Shown here piece by piece: positions 44,200 to 54,508 of a DNA stretch of 64,000 nt (position 1 is its first letter; each line of letters begins with the position of its first letter). The translations under genes were made by a program, and so were the position numbers. Origin of the DNA: Brachynemurus nebulosus (lineage: Eukaryota > Arthropoda > Insecta > Neuroptera > Myrmeleontidae); contig JAPWDM010000001.1 in assembly GCA_035578155.1 (NCBI GenBank), positions 10,329,543-10,393,542 of the forward strand. The letters run 5' to 3'. The notes beneath the pieces are model-generated. The model worked only from the letters and a program-made list of their open reading frames with translations, had not been told where the DNA came from and did not search any database.

Positions 44200-45470
44200 G
44201 AGGTGTGTCAGTAGTAACAAAAAAAATATACAGGCTAGTAACTTTGTATTTATTAGTCACAGGGAACTAAATTTTTGGCACAAGATACGGACATCTCACA
44301 GGTTTCGAAATGAGCTGCACAAAAATATTCTATGTTGGTTTATAACGGAAATAACTGCATTTATGTGGACGAAAGTGTAATGTTACAATAGTCACCGTCA
44401 GAGGACCAATTGTTACAGGGTTTAGGTTCAATTGTAACACTCATTATTTAGTGGAATTTACATGTTAGTTATTATAATTAATTTCGTTTCCAAAATTCTT
44501 CCTTACATATTGAGTGAGTAAGGTAACAAATATCACAATCTCTGGCAACAGGCCTGATTTTTTTCCTTCTATTACTCTTCTATCGACATTCAGGCATACA
44601 TTATCGAATACGGTTCCTATCCTAGTTTACGTTTTGCTTTATATAGCATTTTTTTATTTGTAAAACAGCGTAACCGAAATTCGATATAAAAAAGAAACGG
44701 GTTTTGCCAAAGTGTAACCATTAATGGAAGGTATTTTTCTTTACTTTTTTAAATTATTAATCGAAACCGTTTACCTTTATCATTCGATGCATACCTGAAA
44801 TATAAAGTTTAATTTTGTTTAACACAAATTTTTAACACAATACAAAACATTATTTAGAAAAATAATAATGTAAACTAAAAAATATTTTATTGGCCATAAA
44901 ATTTAAAATTAATCCTCAAAAATTAGAATTCTGAAAAACCGTAGAGTTTTTAAACTTTATTTAAAACTATACTCACTTTCGGCTCTATGTGCTCAGTTCC
45001 TTAAATTTGAAATACTAAAAAGAAAAATTGTGGATATATAAAACTACTGGAATATCAGTTGTAGCATGTTACAATTGACACTACTGAATTTGTTACAATT
45101 ATTGCAGTGCTGTTTAATTTTATAAAAAAATTCGTAAAATTTTAACTATTATTAAAAAAGCGAAATTACCTATTTCATAACATTAATTGTTTGCTTGTGT
45201 TTCCAATAAAATCATTTTACTTCCAAGTGATGAGGTATTTACTGTAAAAATCAAAAAATTGTCAACCAACTCAAAATTTACAATTAGCTTATATAAACAC
45301 ATTTGCCATTGCTGAGAGAAAACCGCCACATGGTATTAACTGAAAGTATTGTCAGTAAAGCACAACTTCAGGAGCCACCTTATGATACGCAATACTCCTC
45401 AATAGGATTGATAGATGTCTCGCAAATTTCAAAGTTACAATTGACCCACCATTACTACTGACACACCTCT
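44200..45470. mobile_element. TIR element of about 1.27 kb
   Basis: GAGGTGTGTCAGTAGTAA (44200-44217) and its exact complement (45453-45470) form 18-bp terminal repeats. Flanks GTGGTTTGA and TCCACCAT hint that the repeats extend imperfectly outward. Subterminal copies of GTTACAATTG or its complement occur near 44405-44440, 45067, 45092 and 45434. No transposase was recognised and the target duplication is unclear. Confidence 0.6.
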
Positions 45471-46165
45471 CCACCATTATGTTAATTTTTACTGAAATTT
45501 CCGCATTTTTATTGGAATTGGCGATTTAAATCAAATCATATGGGTATTTCAATAGTGGTAAAAGCTTTAATTCAATCCAAGTCAAAGCATAATGATTTTA
45601 CTAATAGATTTTGCATAACAAAAAATGGGAAATCTATGACCCACATCATTGAGAGTTTTGCTAACTTTCAAAAGATTTGAAAATTATGGGGATTCTTCAT
45701 ATTCTTTTTTTTAATAACTTTTTTTATCAGAATTTCTCTTTATGCAAGGACGGTCTAGTGTTCATATTCCCTACACAAACAAAGATACGCTGATATTTAC
45801 CTAATCAAAATTCATATGTTAAAATAACAATTTTTGGTAGTATTGTTCTGTGACGGCCTGTAAGATACATTTTCACTTTACATTTTACACACATACACGA
45901 TCTTTCTTTCCAAAATAATGATCTTTCTTTCACCTAATATTATCTATACATATATTGATGATATTATGTACTTAGAAAACACGACATTCTATATGTTGTT
46001 TAAATGATTTTTAACGATTTTAAAAGCACTAAAATGTTTTTGAAATATAAAATAAAGTATAAAAAAATTTTAAATTTATTATTATATTAAATGATAAGGG
46101 ATATTTTTTTTTGTGTTCATTTTCATGTTTTTTAGGTGTTTAAAGACTTATGTTGTTTTATTTAA
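45471..46165. other. AT-rich, no gene seen
   Basis: Nothing recognised. Confidence 0.5.
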
Positions 46166-46170
46166 ACCAG

Positions 46171-46380
46171 TGTTTCTCAACCGCCGATTGGCGGACCGGT
46201 GCCAGATTGCAAAAGTATTCCTTTTATTTTGTTTTCGTAGATCTTTTGCTATAGAACCACTGTATTCTTACTACTGTTGTTATAGAACCCCTGTAATTCT
46301 ACTATTTTTGGTACAGAACCGCTGTAACCTTACTACTTTTGATACAGAACTACTGTGACCTCGCTAGTTTTGATCTAAAA
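46171..46380 (+). repeat. hAT-type end plus 4 x about 31-bp tandem repeat
   Basis: CAGTGTTTCTCAACCGCCGA followed by TTGGCGGACCGGTGCC resembles the termini of many hAT elements. Directly downstream, four imperfect tandem units (46251-46376) follow the pattern ATAGAACCNCTGTANTNTTACTACTTTTG. No right terminus was found. Confidence 0.6.
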
Positions 46381-46697
46381 ATTTGATCAATAAAATTACT
46401 GAAGAGTAAATCGGTATTGACACTAACGGTAGGCCCGAAGTAATATTCTATTACCTTCAGTCTTGGAAAAGATCTTGAAAATCATATAGTTTAATCTCGT
46501 TTTCAGAATAGTAACAAGATTTGGGTACAATTAAAGTAAATGGCATATTTTTAAATCAAATTTTGCAATATATATTTGTAAAATTGTGATTCAGGAACGC
46601 AAAATTTGATTACAAACACAATTTACGTAAAATATGTAATAACTTTTTATTAGTTAACCCTTGGACTGTTTCACTACTTAGGTACTTTTCACACTTA
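46381..46697. other. no gene seen
   Basis: AT-rich spacer. Confidence 0.5.
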
Positions 46698-47880
46698 TTA
46701 GCGAATTTTCGAATCGAAAAATCAGCTATTACAGCCACTGTCATGACACTACTTGAACCCGGGACTATGGTAGAAATTTGTTTTAAGGTCCCTAGAAACC
46801 GAAAATAACATTCACTAAAATTATATATATCCTATTTTTACGAAAGAATATAGCAAGATAAGCATAGTAAATCTGCCCCGGAAGCGAATTATTTTAATAA
46901 CTATATTACCGGTATGGTAAGGCTGTAAATAATTGATATCTACTTTCATATTCTACATGTTAAAAAATGCCTACTACACCACATTTTTTGACAATTTTCT
47001 ATTATATTTCTACAATGGTTTTGTTTTGATCTAGGGAAGTTATACATTTGAAGTACCTGCAGTGTCACATAAACGACAATACAGTTACTATTAGGACTTT
47101 CTATCAGGGGCAGATAACCTATAACTTAATATACCTCTTTCGATTATTCTTGATTATCTCGAAAATTATAGAAGATAGGAAAAAACACTTTATGAGACAC
47201 AACACTTTAGTTTTAAAGTACTTTCGATTGATGTATATAATTCCAGGGTCGGACCCACTGGACGGGCGGATCAGCGGATTAAAATTGAAAAAAAATTCTT
47301 TACCATGTTGCAGCCCTTGAATTTTGATGAGACTTGGTGCAGTAATTAAGTGCATTAGGGCGCAGTTACCGAATTTTTTTTGAAGTGGTCGCTCAATTGG
47401 AACCCTATAAAAATAACTATCCTTGTTATTATCCTTAATAACGAGGACTGATACGATAATAAATATGTCTAATATTCTTGAGAGTGTTTGCCTTCATGTG
47501 GATTTAGAATTATTTTCCTAAGTTGAGTAGTTACCAAGAAAAAAAATTTTGTAATTTTTTAAATTTTTTTAGTTTTTTCCATAACTACTCACTTTTGGCC
47601 GCCAAAATTGTAGATATCAATTACTTACAGCCTTACCATACCGGTAATATAGTTATTAAAATAATTCGTCGCGGCGCAGATTTACTATCCTTATCTTGCT
47701 ATATCCTTTGGTGAAAATGTTGGAAGTCCCAAATCGTTGGACAAGTTCGTTAGCCAGGAACGTCCGATTCCCCGAACATGGTTTTTTGGGCAATTTTCGT
47801 GAAAAAAAAGTTTTTTGCCAAAAGAAACTTCTCTCGAATCCTATGGGCTTTGGGCCCGATTTGTACAATATTGTAACACA
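46698..47880 (+). repeat. composite repeat B-A, forward copy, split by a MITE
   Basis: 46698-46850 is family B (GCGAATTTTC, CAGCTATTACAGCCACTGTC, CCCGGGACTAT, CCTATTTTTACGAAAG). 47704-47880 is family A (TGGTGAAAATGTTGGAAGTC, GGACAAGTTCGTTAGCCAGG). In the 33.8-kb and 59.5-kb copies these are contiguous across CTCACCAAAATTTCGTAAA. The interruption is the 46851-47701 element. Confidence 0.7.
46851..47701. mobile_element. foldback MITE, 92-bp arms, TA duplication
   Basis: Arms 46851-46943 and 47610-47701 are about 90% complementary, beginning TAGCAAGATAAG and running through GCGAATTATTTTAATAAC, TATATTACCGGTATGGTAAG and ATTGATATCTAC. TA lies on both sides (46849-46850, 47702-47703). It is inserted in a B-A repeat. 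The interior frames show no known protein. Confidence 0.85.
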
Positions 47881-48597
47881 TACTAGTGAATAAAGTATGA
47901 TGTGTACATTAATATGTAATAAAAAGGTTTCTACCTCTTATTGTATGTGCAAGGAACCTCAAGATGAAACTTAAAGTGATACTCTAATACAATGTAGAAG
48001 GAGGAGAATCAATCAAAGCACACTATTGTACATGTAAAAATGGTGCCCGTACTGTTGGATCCTGTGTTCACACTCGAGCGGCCATTTGGTACCTAGCTTA
48101 GGCTAAACACCAAAAAAAAGAAAACATCTCAAGCCACCAAGCGAAGAGACAGAAAATATTTTTGTAATGTTTGATAGCTTCGATGAAGAGTCAGTTTCTG
48201 ACTAACTTTAATTGAATATATCTTATATCGCTCACACACATGTTCATATATTAAAATATTATTATTGTCGTTTTACTCGGCTAGTACTACATATTGCAAT
48301 ACAAAGCATTTGCGTACACTAGGGGGCCCAGTTTGGGACATGCTTCTTTCCCCTTATTTAAAATTTTTTTTTTTTATTTTTGAAAAAAAGATCTTTAAAC
48401 TATTATTTTATGTCAACTAGTTTCCGAGAAAAACTAATTTTTCTAAACGGAAATTTGCTGTAATACAGAAAATTGCTGCGACAGGGGTATTTTTACTCTA
48501 ACCAATTTTAATCCTAATCTAAATTTATTATTATGTATCAATAGTAGATTACTACAAACTCAAATACAACCACCTTCATACTATAAACTATATTAAT
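47881..48597. other. no gene seen
   Basis: AT-rich; nothing recognised. Confidence 0.5.
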
Positions 48598-48599
48598 TA

Positions 48600-49326
48600 C
48601 AAGGGACATTCGGAAAGTAAGGTCCGAATCTCGGTAACTAGCCACACGGCGAGCGAACAGCGCAATGCGCATGCGCGACGACTCCCAGCATGCCTTGCGC
48701 ACGAAACGACGCCATTTGCTGTAGAACCGTTGTTGTGTGCTGTTTACTGTGCATCTTTAAGATGCTTAAAAGAATTGAACATCCCGCCGACTGCGAAATA
48801 CGGTCAGTGATTCGTTTTTTGACAGCAAGGAACGTTTGTGCAGCAGATATTCATCGACAAATAAATGAAGTGCATGGCCCTAATGCAATGAGCAACAGTA
48901 AAGTGCGAAAGTGGGTGAGAGCTTTCAAGGAGGGAAGGGACAATGTCCATGATGAACCGCGATCTGGCCGACCATCAGTGATCACGGAAGATTTGGTTAA
49001 AGCCATTGAAGAAAAGATTCGTGAAGATCGGCAATTCACAATTTCGTCATTAGCATTGGAATTCCCCAACGTGAGTAGAACAACTTTGCACAAAATTGTT
49101 TCTGAAAGAAGCTGTTGAAGACTGGTTATCTTCGCAGGCGGCAGAGTTCTACGGCACTGGTATTCAAAAGCTTGTAGAACGTTATGATAAATGTTTAAAC
49201 AAAAATGGAAACTATGTAGAAAAATAGATTAAGATGTCGGAAATTAAATAAAACAAGTTTTTTGATCTAATCTGTTGTGGTTAATTTTTTATACAAAAAC
49301 GGACCTTACTTTCCGAATGTCCCTCG
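48600..49326 (+). mobile_element. internally deleted mariner, 727 bp
   Basis: Terminal repeats of 27 bp (left CAAGGGACATTCGGAAAGTA, right complement CGAGGGACATTCGGAAAGTA, one mismatch) are flanked by TA at 48598-48599 and 49327-49328. It contains the N-terminal and extreme C-terminal parts of a mariner transposase joined by a deletion of roughly 0.55-0.6 kb. Both ends are intact, so it could be mobilised in trans if a source transposase exists. Confidence 0.95.
48762..49227 (+). pseudogene. mariner transposase, catalytic core deleted
   Basis: Mariner transposases bind the terminal repeats through two N-terminal helix-turn-helix domains and cut with a DDD core. From the ATG at 48762 (MLKRIEHPADCEIRSVIRFL; 24 upstream open codons lack family similarity) the frame gives both DNA-binding helices, with ADIHRQINEVHG, KVRKWVRAFKEGR, DEPRSGRPS and the second domain FTISSLALEFPNVSRTTLHK. 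It stops at 49116-49118. After the deletion junction (about 49105-49115) another frame encodes the normal C-terminus, AVEDWLSSQAAEFYGTGIQ then KLVERYDKCLNKNGNYVEK, and its stop at 49225-49227. The linker WVPHEL-type motif and all three catalytic aspartates are absent. A product of about 118 aa containing only the DNA-binding domain could in principle be made. Confidence 0.93.
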
Positions 49327-49328
49327 TA

Positions 49329-50969
49329 CATTAATCAAGAGAAATTGTTTGTTTCTTTATTCATCCTGTCAGCGCTACACATTCCATTTTACGGTACTTA
49401 CAGAATTCGTCTGTTACAAAATAGGTCATTATAAAAAAAAATTCAAAACAAACATTGTATGGATACAGGCAGGCATTTTGTGGTTTTTCTTTTGTATGCC
49501 TTCATACTTCTTTGAAAATCTTTTTATAAATGTCCGGTATAAGTATTGGCGTAATATTATGAAAAGTGAAAGATGCTTCAGCAAGGTTGATTAAAAATAA
49601 TAATAATATCTACCTATATTATAATATAATTGTATAAAGTCGTTTATCTTGAAACATTACTTTCAAAGAAATGTCCAAAGTAAAACAAAAAATTTTAATT
49701 AAAAGATAAAAATCTTATGATACTTAATAATGATAAGAGATATAATTAATATCAGTTGCCATTATCGCTTCATGTAAGAACGTTACAACAAATAGGTATA
49801 CTTATGTTGCAACTTGAACGTGAAGAAAAGTATTCAAAGAAATTAATGCGAATTAAATTTTGTTTAGTGATTGTCAAAAGTGACGTCTTTATTATTTGCA
49901 CTATTGTTTTTATACAAATAAGCAGATGATGGATACAGAATATTAGTACCTATAAAAATGTTAAGGGGTAATGCCACCTTCTATCGCAAGGATAACTCTG
50001 CGTGAGAGTGTTATGAAATTTATAATACGAAAGTGGAATGAAATATGTAATGCGAAAATCTAATGAAATCTATAATGTAAGCGTCTATTAAAATCTGTAA
50101 CAATCGAAAGGAAAAACGGTAATGCTTTGGTAACGGCAAAGAAATTTTTCCCGAAAAAGAAAGGTAAATTTTAATTTTTCACAAAATTTCTCAAAAACGT
50201 TCGATACAGGGACTTTGGAAACATAAAGTACCTATAATGGTTTTCCCACCCAAAATATTAATGGGTTAAATATTAAGTATAATTTATATTTGACTTAATT
50301 AGAATTTTGTGTATTTTACCTGAAATTTTAATAAAATAATTTTTAGTTGAATTGGGCAATCAGTTTTAAATATTTCCTTTATCATTTGTTTTTATTTTAA
50401 TATTGCCCATTTGTTTCCTTTTAAGGCTCTTAAATATTCGTTCAAACTCAAAATGAAATTTCTAACCTCAATTATCGTTAAATAAGGTTTCGTTATATTA
50501 GAAATTTATTGCACTTTTCCAGTCGAATTTTATTTTAAAGAATCAGCTATGTGTAATATTTACATGTCTTTTGTGGGTTGAAACACCTCGCATACTACAT
50601 AATATATATTCTTTTACATTTTCATATCACAGGAGTATACGTTCCCAAAGATGTAGTTTTGAATTATCCAAAAGAATGTTATAGATTTAATTTTTGTTGA
50701 AATTAGATTTTCTTATAACGGCAATAGCTATTATAAATATTTCTTTAAAAATTTAATTCTGAAATACCAAAGGGGAAACATGTTTTTATTACATATTTTA
50801 TTAAATAAATATTTTATGAAATGCTTACAGAATGTTGTTTTGTTCTTGTTCACGTAATAAAAATTTAAAATAATTTTTATTATACTATATTTTTAAAAGT
50901 TATTTCATATTATGTTAACTGAATATTAACTGAAAATATTAACTGAAATTCTATAGAAACGTTATAACC
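49329..50969. other. AT-rich, no gene seen
   Basis: Nothing recognised. 50030-50110 carries diverged tandem words AATGAAATYTRTAATG, a weak local repeat. Confidence 0.5.
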
Positions 50970-51828
50970 AACGTTACATAAGAAATCCCTGTTCAAAATT
51001 TCACGTTTCTAGGTGACAGACTTCCATTTAAAGTTTCTTCCCCCGTTTCAACCCCTTAAGCCCTGAGGGATGAATTTTTAAAAGCACTGGAATTTCTCTG
51101 TTCACATCAGTAACCTAAAAGCAATTTCCATATTTCTAACTCAAAAAATTACAGATTTCTATGAAAATTTTCATCCCCTATTTTACCCCCTTAGGGGGTG
51201 AATTTATAAAAATCCCTTCTTAGTGCTCACTTACGTTATATAAGGAATCTCTGTGCAAAATTTCACGTTTCTAGGTGACAGACTTCCATTTAAAGTTTCT
51301 TCCCCTGTTTCAACCCCCTAAGCCCTGAAAGATGAATTTTTAAAAGCACTGTAACTTCTGTGTTCAAACCAGTAACCTAATACAAATTTCCATATTTCTA
51401 TCTAAAAAAATTACAGATTTCTATAAAAATTTTCAACCTTTATTTTACCCCCTTAGGAGATGAATTTCCAAAAATCTTTTCTAGTGCTCACCTACGTTAC
51501 ATAAGAAATCCCTGTTCAAAATTTCACCTTTCTAGGTGACAGACTTCCATTTAAAGTTTCTTCCCCTGTTTCAACCCCCTAAGCCCTGAGGGATGAATTT
51601 TTAAAAGCACTGGAACTTCTGTGTTTAAACCAGTAACCCAAAACCACTTTCCGTATTTCTAACTCAAAAAATTACAGATTTCTATAAAAATTTTCAACCC
51701 TTATTTAACCCCCTTAAGGGATGATTTTAGTGCTCACCAACATTACATAAGAAATCTCTGTTCAAAATTTCACGTTTCTAGGCACAGCGGTTTGGGCTGT
51801 GCGTTGATCGATCAGTCAGTCAGTTTTG

Positions 51829-51831
<3 letters not shown>
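50970..51831 (+). repeat. dispersed family C, three tandem units of about 260 bp
   Basis: The word CAAAATTTCACGTTTCTAGG recurs at about 50993, 51256, 51515 (one change) and 51756. Each unit contains GACAGACTTCCATTTAAAGT, TTTCAACCCCYTAAGCCCTG, GATGAATTTTTAAAAGCACT and TTAGTGCTCACNTACGTTA. The last unit ends GGTTTGGGCTGTGCGTTGAT, GATCAGTCAGTCAG and passes into (AT)n. Relatives: 18.1 kb and 19.6-20.2 kb. Confidence 0.85.

Positions 51832-51923
<92 letters not shown>
51832..51923. repeat. (AT)n microsatellite
   Basis: About 46 AT units directly after the CAGTCAGTCAG end of family C. Confidence 0.97.
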
Positions 51924-51925
<2 letters not shown>

Positions 51926-52309
51926 TTAAGTTATTTCTGAAAGAAACCTATGAAAACAAAAATTATTTGTTATGTTTCCTACTTTGACGTGCAGATGTCA
52001 CTCTATGTATATCGGTTTGTCACACACTGTTTGTATATCGGTTCCCAACTCCTAGTGTCATTAATATTTCTCTGTTTGGATATAGATGAAGACGTTTTCT
52101 AAAAGAAAAACATTAATAAATAAAAAATATTTTGGGTTGTATTTTTTTAAAAACATAATCATTGAATTAAAAAAACTTTCTTTCATGCTTATTACGAAAA
52201 ATAAATGGGTGCTTAATTTATTTGTCAATTTTTATAAGCCAGTTTAAATACGCACCTAAAAATAGTGTTCCGATATAGGGGCTTTTACGTTAAATATATA
52301 GTATTATAT

Positions 52310-52470
52310 ACCATGCATATACAGTACGTTCATTTCCAGTAAAAATCACAAAGTGATTGAAAAATTACCAAACTGGATCGGCTGAGATTTGAACCCAAAA
52401 TTCTTGATTACTAGTTAAGCGCCTTGCTAGCACGAGGGTATTGATTTCTGTTCGAGTGTCACTCGAATTT
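52310..52470 (-). mobile_element. tRNA-derived SINE, minus strand, diverged
   Basis: In minus orientation GCTAGCAAGGCGCTTAACTA is followed by GGGTTCAAATCTCAGCC, a good B box (GGTTCRANTCY). After it comes GATCCAGTTTGGTAA, a body start also present in the SINE at 53046 (GTGCAGTTTGGTAAG). The A box is degenerate and ends are approximate. Confidence 0.6.
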
Positions 52471-53040
52471 CTCATATACCATGTGAGTTTTTTGAGAGTT
52501 GCCATTTCTATTACAACCAAATTTTTATGATAGAAATGGTACTGGAAAAGGTTCGTTTCTTGGATGTAATGGAATTGTAATCAAGCAAAACACTGTCGGT
52601 TGAAGTAGCCTCAAGTACATATGCATATTTTTACCGCCTAACTGATAAATTAAAGAAAAATTAAAAATTAAAGTTGGGTAAAAAAATTTCTTTTGCTCAT
52701 TTATGTTGTTAATTAATGCATTAGATCAGTTTTATCGAAAAATTAATATATATAGTCTCATTTAAAAATCTATAAGATTATATCATAGTTCGAAAACCGT
52801 AAGAGCTATACAGCTCCTGACTATAGCAATCGGTTACCCCTGTCGATACCTACAACTCTTATTTGAACAATTTTTCGATTAAATCAACGGTTTGGCTGTA
52901 TTAAAAATGGCAACTCACATAGTATATCAATGGAAATCAAGTGTTCAAGTTTCAGTTTAGCTGAATGTTAATATTAACGTATGTTTAAATACAAATGAAA
53001 ACTCGCCATACTTGGTAATGTTGATAAGCACACGATAATA
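52471..53040. other. no gene seen
   Basis: AT-rich; an inverted pair GAGAGTTGCCATTT (52495-) / AAAATGGCAACTC (52904-) may mark an old element. Confidence 0.4.
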
Positions 53041-53045
53041 TTTGG

Positions 53046-53330
53046 TAGCCTAGTGGGCAAGGTAAGTGAGTAGTAATTAAGAATCCTGGCTTCGAGTCCC
53101 AATCGGTGCAGTTTGGTAAGTAACGATTTTAGTTAATACAATAACTTTACATGCGAATGTCATACGTATACCAAAGGAGATTGACTCATTCAGGAAGACC
53201 AAATTGCGCCACGAACCGACCTTACAAGGCTATTGCACCCGTTCATCTGGGCGACGCGGAAGCCTAAGGAAGATTGGAAAAAAGTTATGCAGCCTAACCA
53301 GGAGGGTAGAGAGAGTTCAAAAATGCGAGA
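53046..53330 (+). mobile_element. tRNA-derived SINE, plus strand
   Basis: A box TAGCCTAGTGG (exact TRGYNNANNNG) and B box GCTTCGAGTCC (one change from GGTTCGANTCC) are spaced as in tRNA. They are followed by a body with CAGTTTGGTAAG and a GC-richer 3' part (GCGCCACGAACCGACCTTAC, GGGCGACGCGGAAGCCTAAG). Same family as the 52.4-kb copy. The 3' boundary is uncertain; no clear target duplication. Confidence 0.65.
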
Positions 53331-54289
53331 ATTTTGTTTGACGTATTTTTATGGCTGCTTCCTTGTGTCATTTTTTTTTGAGTGACTGTATTTTGTTTAA
53401 TAAACTATTGTTAATAACAATTCCACTATCTGTCGCATGTGTATTGTTTAATTATTATCAGCTATGGTTCACATTTACATCTACGGATAATACATAGGTA
53501 CATACAGTCGGCCACACTCGTATTCGTACAGCAGCATATAATACTCATATATGACAAAATTTAAACCAAACGGATTCCCATAATTTCCCACAAATTACAA
53601 GGTACATGTCCAACACCACATTCGTATTCGTACACCTTAAAACTTGATAAATATTTTTATATGTTTTAAAAATGAATTACAAATTTAAAAGTATATTTAC
53701 GTAGGTATGTACCTTTATTTTAATTAAACATAAAATTTAATAATCCTTAAGGTCAAATTTTTGATTAATTTGCCGAAAAAAATAAAAAAATTTAATGGAG
53801 TTCAAGAAATTGATTATTGATGTTTGCTAATAAAATAAATTGCTACAGAACGTCCTTAAACCGCTTAAATAATAAGTGAACGACTATTTCACATCTAATT
53901 TGTCATAAAGGATAACCAACAGGATAAAAATTAGAAAATAACTCTTGAAATATGGATAATAAATATTACATCTTGTATGCATGCATATTTACAAAATTAT
54001 TGGTAAACAAACAAATAATTGTCAAAAACATGCAATTACTTACATGGAAAAAAATGTCACAAAAAAATTTTGTATAAAATATTGAAATTAAAATTTAAAA
54101 ATTTTTTTAAAAAACTTGAAGACATTATTGTACAAAAGTAAAGAAAAAAAAAACGGAAAGAAATAAGTTATTTTTTTTTATAATTTTAATTACATTGTGA
54201 AACAATATTTTAGATATAAAATTAGCCAAAAGTTATCACGTAGGTTACAGTGTTGGCAAACGAAATGACTACGTGCAAAAAAAGGTGAC

Positions 54290-54499
54290 GGTTTATATAT
54301 TATGTTTCGGGAACGCTAAGGGCGCGAATTTCTTGAAGGTGTGGCTGTAGCAGTTGTCAAGTTGTAACGAGTCCGTAGCTAGACTGGCATTCGGATATAT
54401 CGAACATATCCAGCAATGTTCTAGAAAAAATATTTTTCTAGAAGGTGGCTTCGCTTGTATTATTGTGGTGTCTTCAAAATCAAAGCGATGGTTTTATGC
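54290..54499 (-). pseudogene. Penelope-like C-terminus (distal part of GIY-YIG region)
   Basis: Minus strand from 54499 gives NHRFDFEDTTIIQAKPPSRK, then IFFLEHCWICSIYPNASL and a tail with FKKFAPLAFPKHN, closed at about 54293. The HRFDFEDTTI..R..FLE pattern is the usual end of the GIY-YIG endonuclease region of Penelope-like proteins. It is the continuation of 57490-57837, displaced by the Foldback insertion; frames on the two sides do not match exactly, so there was prior or later decay. Confidence 0.75.
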
Positions 54500-54508
54500 C
54501 ATGAATGT

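Noticed and set aside
46251..46376. Possible CRISPR-like array
   Set aside because: The units are contiguous imperfect tandems without spacers, in a eukaryotic transposon setting.
48690..48761. Upstream 24-codon extension of the mariner frame
   Set aside because: It is in the region between terminal repeat and transposase start in mariners and lacks family similarity; the ATG at 48762 is the better start.
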